Shown one piece after another: positions 4,143 through 6,833 of a stretch of 6,833 nt of DNA. The stretch's first letter is position 1, and each line of letters opens with the position of its first letter. This DNA comes from MADRE2 sp964397015 (GTDB lineage Bacteria; Desulfobacterota; Desulfobacteria; Desulfobacterales; Desulfobacteraceae), in contig CAYNHL010000163.1 in the NCBI GenBank assembly GCA_964397015.1, positions 1-6,833 of the forward strand, written 5' to 3'. The translations under genes were made by a program, and so were the position numbers. The notes under the pieces were generated by a model that did no database searches, was not told where the DNA came from, and saw only the letters and a program-made list of their open reading frames with translations.

Positions 4143-5447
4143 ATGGCAATACCAGAAGCATGCGGACTATGGATAGAGCAGCGTGTTCAAGAAGAAATGG
4201 AACAGCGCAAAGAAACCGGAAACAGTATCCGCGAGATAGGCCGCAAGGTGGCCACTGAGGTTGAAAAGTATTTTGAAACCAAAGTCAGCCCGGACACTAT
4301 ACGGAAACGGGCAGAGCGGCAAGGTGGGACAAATGTCCCAAAAGGTGGAAGGCTTACTGTCACAACGGATACGGAAGAAATCAAAGAAATCAAACCTGCC
4401 AAAGATGGAACCCGCAGGGGTGGCTCCAGGCCCGGTGCCGGCCGGAAGCGAGCACAAAAGCCTGATGATGCCATCATGGGTAAATTAAAAGAGATCAACC
4501 GGGCCATTGAGTCTGGAAAGATTTCAAACCAGGCCCTGGAAGCAACCAGGAAAGCCTTGAATAAAAGGGTGCATAACCCCCAGGCCGGGCAGGAGTTTGT
4601 TGAACAGCAGCCAAAAAAAAGCAGACTCCAGTTGCTTGATGATCGGTTAGGTGGTGTCATTGATGAGCTTCGCCATTTTGCAGACGGTAACATTGAACAG
4701 GAAGATGGCGACCATGTTTGGGTCAAAGCCATAGGAGTGAAAGGTCCTGACTTTATCTGTCAGTTTCACAAACTAGGAATAGACCTGAACCAGGTATACT
4801 GCACTCTTATCAATCCCGGTAAAAAGCTGGATCGCGTGGCCGATGATGCTCAGGCCGAAGCCCCCGACGTGGAACTGGACCAGGTGGATGCTGCCACTGA
4901 GAATCCGGACCCGGCAGCCGATGTGCAGGAGATCCAGGCCGCAGATGATGACACTGCCCAGGGGGATGACCTTCAAGATATCGAACTGGATACCGCCCTG
5001 GTGAACTCGGAACAGGATCAGGCAGGTGATGGTGACAGCGCCCTGAGGGATCAGGAACCGGAAATAGATGATGCCGCCTGCGCGGGTCAGATTGAACCTG
5101 CTACCCAGCTGGAACAGGAGCCAGACCTTCCCCAGATCATTGATGATGCTGACACCGACGACACCGCCCAGGTCACTGCCACCACCCAGGGGGAGCCTGA
5201 CCCTTTCCAGGCAGGTGATGACATTCTCATCGATGCTCAGACAGATGCCGGTGATGACATTCAGGCCCGTGATGACAAGCTCATTGAAATATATGAATCA
5301 TTGGATGGTCGTCAGAATGCCCAGGCCAGAGCCGATGCCTTGAACGAGGCCGGTGTGATCATCGGCGGAAAGACTGGCGGGTGGACAAAGAAAAGTGCCG
5401 GTGATGCCTACCGGAAGGCAATAAAACGGACACGCTCAGTGAAATGA
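4143..5447 (+). CDS. 434-aa protein: basic N-half, acidic tract, basic C-end
   Basis: This gene has the strongest SD in the window (TAAAGGAGG, ending 5 bases before ATG 4143). Residues 1-60 look helical (IREIGRKVATEVEKYF; SPDTIRKRAERQ) and helix-turn-helix-like. Residues 93-103, GGSRPGAGRKR, form the Gly-Arg-Pro basic motif often found in phage and element DNA-binding proteins. Residues 110-230 are mixed. From 232 to 375 about 45 of 144 residues are D or E, with a single basic residue (R302) and loosely repeated units (QAGDD, DAGDD, IDDA). The last 55 residues turn basic. ADALNEAGVIIGGKTGGWTK recalls the 'LN..G......GG.WT' segment in C-terminal parts of serine recombinases, but no catalytic recombinase domain is present. 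The family is not recognised. DNA binding with an acidic linker or DNA-mimic arm is inference. A related, broken tract lies at 6441-6507. Confidence 0.75.
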   Translation: MAIPEACGLWIEQRVQEEMEQRKETGNSIREIGRKVATEVEKYFETKVSPDTIRKRAERQGGTNVPKGGRLTVTTDTEEIKEIKPAKDGTRRGGSRPGAGRKRAQKPDDAIMGKLKEINRAIESGKISNQALEATRKALNKRVHNPQAGQEFVEQQPKKSRLQLLDDRLGGVIDELRHFADGNIEQEDGDHVWVKAIGVKGPDFICQFHKLGIDLNQVYCTLINPGKKLDRVADDAQAEAPDVELDQVDAATENPDPAADVQEIQAADDDTAQGDDLQDIELDTALVNSEQDQAGDGDSALRDQEPEIDDAACAGQIEPATQLEQEPDLPQIIDDADTDDTAQVTATTQGEPDPFQAGDDILIDAQTDAGDDIQARDDKLIEIYESLDGRQNAQARADALNEAGVIIGGKTGGWTKKSAGDAYRKAIKRTRSVK

Positions 5448-5448
5448 T

Positions 5449-5520
5449 GTGGACTATAACCCGTCAAAAACAAAACTAAACGCTGAGCGCACACATTTTT
5501 TTAAGAAGGACGGGCCATGA
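5449..5520 (+). CDS. Possible 23-codon ORF coupled to both neighbours
   Basis: GTG 5449 begins one base after the stop of the 434-aa gene, and the frame ends at TGA 5518-5520, which overlaps ATG 5517 as ATGA. It reads LNAERTHFFKKDGP near its end and contains the AAGAAGGA SD (5503-5510) of the following start. There is no SD of its own. ERTHFFKKD loosely resembles ERTFLKAD at the start of the broken gene after 5811. It may be only a spacer that happens to be open. Confidence 0.2.
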   Translation: MDYNPSKTKLNAERTHFFKKDGP

Positions 5521-5697
5521 AGAACAATATTCCCGAAAATTACAGGCACCACGGATGAGGCAGGCACCCTGCTGTCCATCCTGGTGAAGCATGACGGGAG
5601 CACATTGACACCGGATCTGGATTTTAAGGGCCGGGCTGAAGTCTCGGCCCTTTTTGATAAGCTCCGTTTCAATCTGGGAACCATGACAGAGTCGTAA
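5517..5697 (+). pseudogene. Small gene broken by one-base shift near its start
   Basis: ATG 5517 has a good SD (AAGAAGGA, 5503-5510), but its frame stops after 13 codons at 5556-5558. The +1 frame is open from 5521 to TAA 5695-5697 and reads like real protein: IFPKITGTTDEAGTLLSILV, then KHDGS, L-T-P-D-L-D-F-K-G-R-A-E-V-S, ALFDKLRFNLGTMTES. Removing one base of the AAGAAC stretch near 5520-5526 would join the start to this frame, giving about 59 aa. The family is unknown. Inside the open frame lies a terminator-shaped hairpin (5626-5655), which is odd for a working gene. The gene may be decayed, the base may be a sequencing insertion, or the long frame may be chance. It lies directly downstream of the 434-aa gene. 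Confidence 0.45.
5626..5655 (+). terminator. Terminator-shaped hairpin with T5
   Basis: AAGGGCCG (5626-5633) pairs with CGGCCCTT (5645-5652). Two further pairs (G-U and G-C) extend it to about 10 bp around a 7-base loop, and it runs into TTTTT (5651-5655). It has the form of a strong Rho-independent terminator ending the transcript of the 434-aa gene. It lies inside the open frame 5521-5697, so either that frame is not a working gene or termination is conditional. Confidence 0.6.
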
Positions 5698-5720
5698 GAC
5701 CGGATCAGACCGCCAGTATC

Positions 5721-5759
5721 TACATCAAGCCCCTGGGGATGACCTGGGGGCTTGATGTG
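5721..5759 (+). repeat. Perfect 12-bp inverted repeat
   Basis: ACATCAAGCCCC (5722-5733) pairs perfectly with GGGGCTTGATGT (5747-5758) around a 13-base loop, with a flanking T-G wobble. No T-run follows. It is the longest perfect stem in the window and lies between the terminator at 5626-5655 and the 48-bp repeat at 5762. It may be an mRNA 3' stabiliser, a protein-binding dyad or part of a recombination or replication site. Nothing in the sequence decides among these. Confidence 0.55.
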
Positions 5760-5761
5760 CA

Positions 5762-5809
5762 TGCTGGTTGAAATGAGCAGGGCAACCCCCTTGAAAAAAT
5801 AATTCTATG
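5762..5809 (+). repeat. 48-bp imperfect direct repeat, copy 1
   Basis: Aligned without gaps to 6781-6828, 33 of 48 positions are identical. The best-kept parts are TGCTGGT at the left, GGGCA in the middle and AAAAAT.ATTCTATG at the right end. This copy sits just upstream of the broken gene that opens at 5811 and contains GGTTG/CAACC, which can form a small hairpin. Confidence 0.5.
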
Positions 5810-5810
5810 A

Positions 5811-6761
5811 ACTGAGCGGACATTCTTGAAAGCAGATTCGGAACCGATGGGCCGGTTTGAATCCCTATTGACATATCACACCCCGGAATGTTTAATAATG
5901 TTGGGCGGCGGTGGTGCCGGTATCCGAAAGGGCCGGAAGGTTTTTGAAATGGCCTTATGCGTATCCTCACCGCCCATTGATTTTCTATTTGTTCGGCCCT
6001 ATAAAAAGGACTTGAACCCCGACATGGTTCAGCGGCCGGCAGTATCAGAAAAGTATCAGCCAGCCAGAAAAACCCATGCAGCACCAGACTGTGAAAGCAT
6101 TTATATAATGATGGCCGAAAAAGACAAGACGGGCATGTCCATGTCCGAAATCATTAATTGGCTTTGAATCAACGATATGACCCCCAGGAAGTGACACATT
6201 TCAGGGAATCCTCATCGGGGCATGACGGCATCCCGGATATGGATGATATGCCAGGGAACTTCTTGACGGCATACTGCGGACCGGACCCGGAAACACCTTC
6301 AAATGAAATCCAGGACCCGGATCTCATTGCCGATGACAGCCAAATTCCGACTATCATCCCCCGGAATGATGATGCCCAGGACCCCGCCCAGGAGAAAGAT
6401 GCTGACACGGTTTAGAAAGTGACCAAGGGGACTCGGCAGCAGATGACACCGCCGGCACGGATCAGGTTGAACCTGCTGCCCAGGTGGAACAGGAACCGGC
6501 TCCCCAGGGGGGTGACCTGATACCGGATTGCACGGACCGGGAAATCACCCGTGAGGAACGAAATAAGCTTCTGGTGCAGGTAGCTGAAAAAATGCAGGGC
6601 AGCACACCCCGGAAATTGTTCAGGCCAGAGTGGATCTGCCGAACAGGAAGGGAACCCCGGTATGTGTGGAATCCCGGCAGTATCCTTATGGCGGGGTGTG
6701 GGACCGGAAAAAATTCACCGACAATCTGAGATTTGCAAAGAAACGCCTGGGGATCAAATAA
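5811..6761 (+). pseudogene. Decayed gene, related by its acidic tract to the 434-aa gene
   Basis: Four open pieces join into one coherent protein of about 310 aa if three single bases are restored. They are frame 3 to about 6164 (contains VRPYKKDLNPDMVQRPAV and MSMSEIINWL), frame 2 to about 6412 (NQRYDPQEVTHF; acidic DDAQDPAQEKDADT), frame 1 to about 6590 (DQVEPAAQVEQEP; ITREERNKLLVQVAEK) and frame 3 again to TAA 6759-6761 (TPEIVQARVDLPNRKG; YPYGGVWDRKKFTDNLRFAK; KRLGIK). Each junction is a -1 step at CTTTG, GGTTTAG and a run of six A. The frame opens at 5811 with only TTG 5826 as start and no clear SD. An ATG at 5807 would serve if one base near 5813 were removed. DNA 6441-6507 matches 5066-5135 of the 434-aa gene closely, allowing a 3-base gap. 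The function is unknown. Sequencing error is an alternative to true decay. Confidence 0.6.
6441..6507 (+). repeat. Diverged copy of 5066-5135 in the acidic tract
   Basis: The two segments share long identical words such as TTGAACCTGCT and TGGAACAGGA, and align with a 3-base in-frame gap. Translated, DDAACAGQIEPATQLEQEP corresponds to DDTAGTDQVEPAAQVEQEP. The similarity marks a shared origin (duplication or paralogy) of the acidic tracts rather than mere compositional likeness. Confidence 0.7.
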
Positions 6762-6780
6762 ATATTTAACCAAATGGTGC

Positions 6781-6828
6781 TGCTGGTGAAAATCCAGTGG
6801 GCAGTTACCCGGTAAAAATTATTCTATG
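6781..6828 (+). repeat. 48-bp imperfect direct repeat, copy 2
   Basis: This is the partner of 5762-5809 and lies 19 bases after the TAA of the broken gene, at the right edge of the window. It contains CTGG (6783-6786) and CCAG (6794-6797), which can pair in a small hairpin, and ends in ATTCTATG. If the first copy marks a gene leader, another gene may begin just beyond the window. Confidence 0.5.
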
Positions 6829-6833
6829 CAGCC

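Noticed and set aside
4187..4732. 181-aa open frame on the minus strand
   Set aside because: It is entirely antisense to the 434-aa gene, which has a strong SD and domain-like composition. The minus frame is rich in Ser, Pro and Phe, as expected of a shadow.
5518..5520. In-frame TGA read as selenocysteine
   Set aside because: No stable hairpin with a SECIS-like apical loop follows the TGA, there is no redox-motif context, and the ATGA overlap with a good SD explains the TGA as an ordinary stop.
5725..6084. 119-aa minus-strand open frame
   Set aside because: It overlaps the hairpin, the 48-bp repeat and the broken gene. No SD or recognisable motif; all credible genes here are on the + strand.
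6404..6596. Programmed -1 ribosomal frameshifting in the broken gene
   Set aside because: The junctions lack a proper X-XXY-YYZ heptamer in the incoming frame, and three separate programmed shifts in one gene would be unheard of. Decay or base-calling error is simpler.

Overview
All credible genes in this 6.8-kb window lie on the + strand. They look like accessory DNA (prophage, plasmid or integrative element) rather than core chromosome. No ribosomal, tRNA or housekeeping gene is visible. The gene types resemble proteins common in Desulfobacterota (sulfate-reducer-like) genomes: an ERCC4-fold nuclease, a winged-helix initiator-like protein, an MGGWGSGR zinc-ribbon protein and small winged-helix regulators. 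The taxonomic guess is inference from remembered family distribution and is held loosely.

Left part (1-2430): a close-packed replication/repair-like cluster. It starts with a 124-aa protein whose N-terminus carries a textbook sliding-clamp-binding pentapeptide (QLDLF), followed by a 139-aa protein with a Cys cluster. A structured leader and a 12-codon mini-ORF precede a 160-aa ERCC4-type nuclease with an intact catalytic motif. A 28-codon ORF overlaps its stop, and then comes a winged-helix protein resembling replication initiators. Its 3' end holds four direct copies of an 11-bp repeat (consensus CRCAGACGTTA), and a perfect inverted copy lies just downstream. This resembles the origin-inside-the-initiator-gene layout of phage lambda O. 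A short remnant that may be the start of an SF2 helicase follows and runs into a strong intrinsic terminator.

Middle (2430-4142): a second possible terminator, a 200-aa MGGWGSGR-type zinc-ribbon protein of unknown function and a 100-aa winged-helix protein. Next is a 580-bp stretch with no convincing gene but several hairpins. It ends in a 14-bp stem whose 5' arm includes CCTCCT, complementary to the Shine-Dalgarno of the next gene.

Right part (4143-6833): a 434-aa protein with a basic N-terminal half, a 144-residue acidic tract and a basic C-terminus, followed by a small broken gene. Last comes a decayed gene (about 5811-6761) whose acidic tract is clearly related at DNA level to that of the 434-aa gene. 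A 48-bp imperfect repeat precedes this broken gene and recurs at the window edge.

A theme across the window is single-base frame disruption. At least five coherent reading frames are restored by adding one A or T at short A or T runs (near 2046, 2415, 6164, 6412 and 6591). These are either real gene decay or homopolymer undercalls in the assembly. The reader should know this before trusting any stop codon here.
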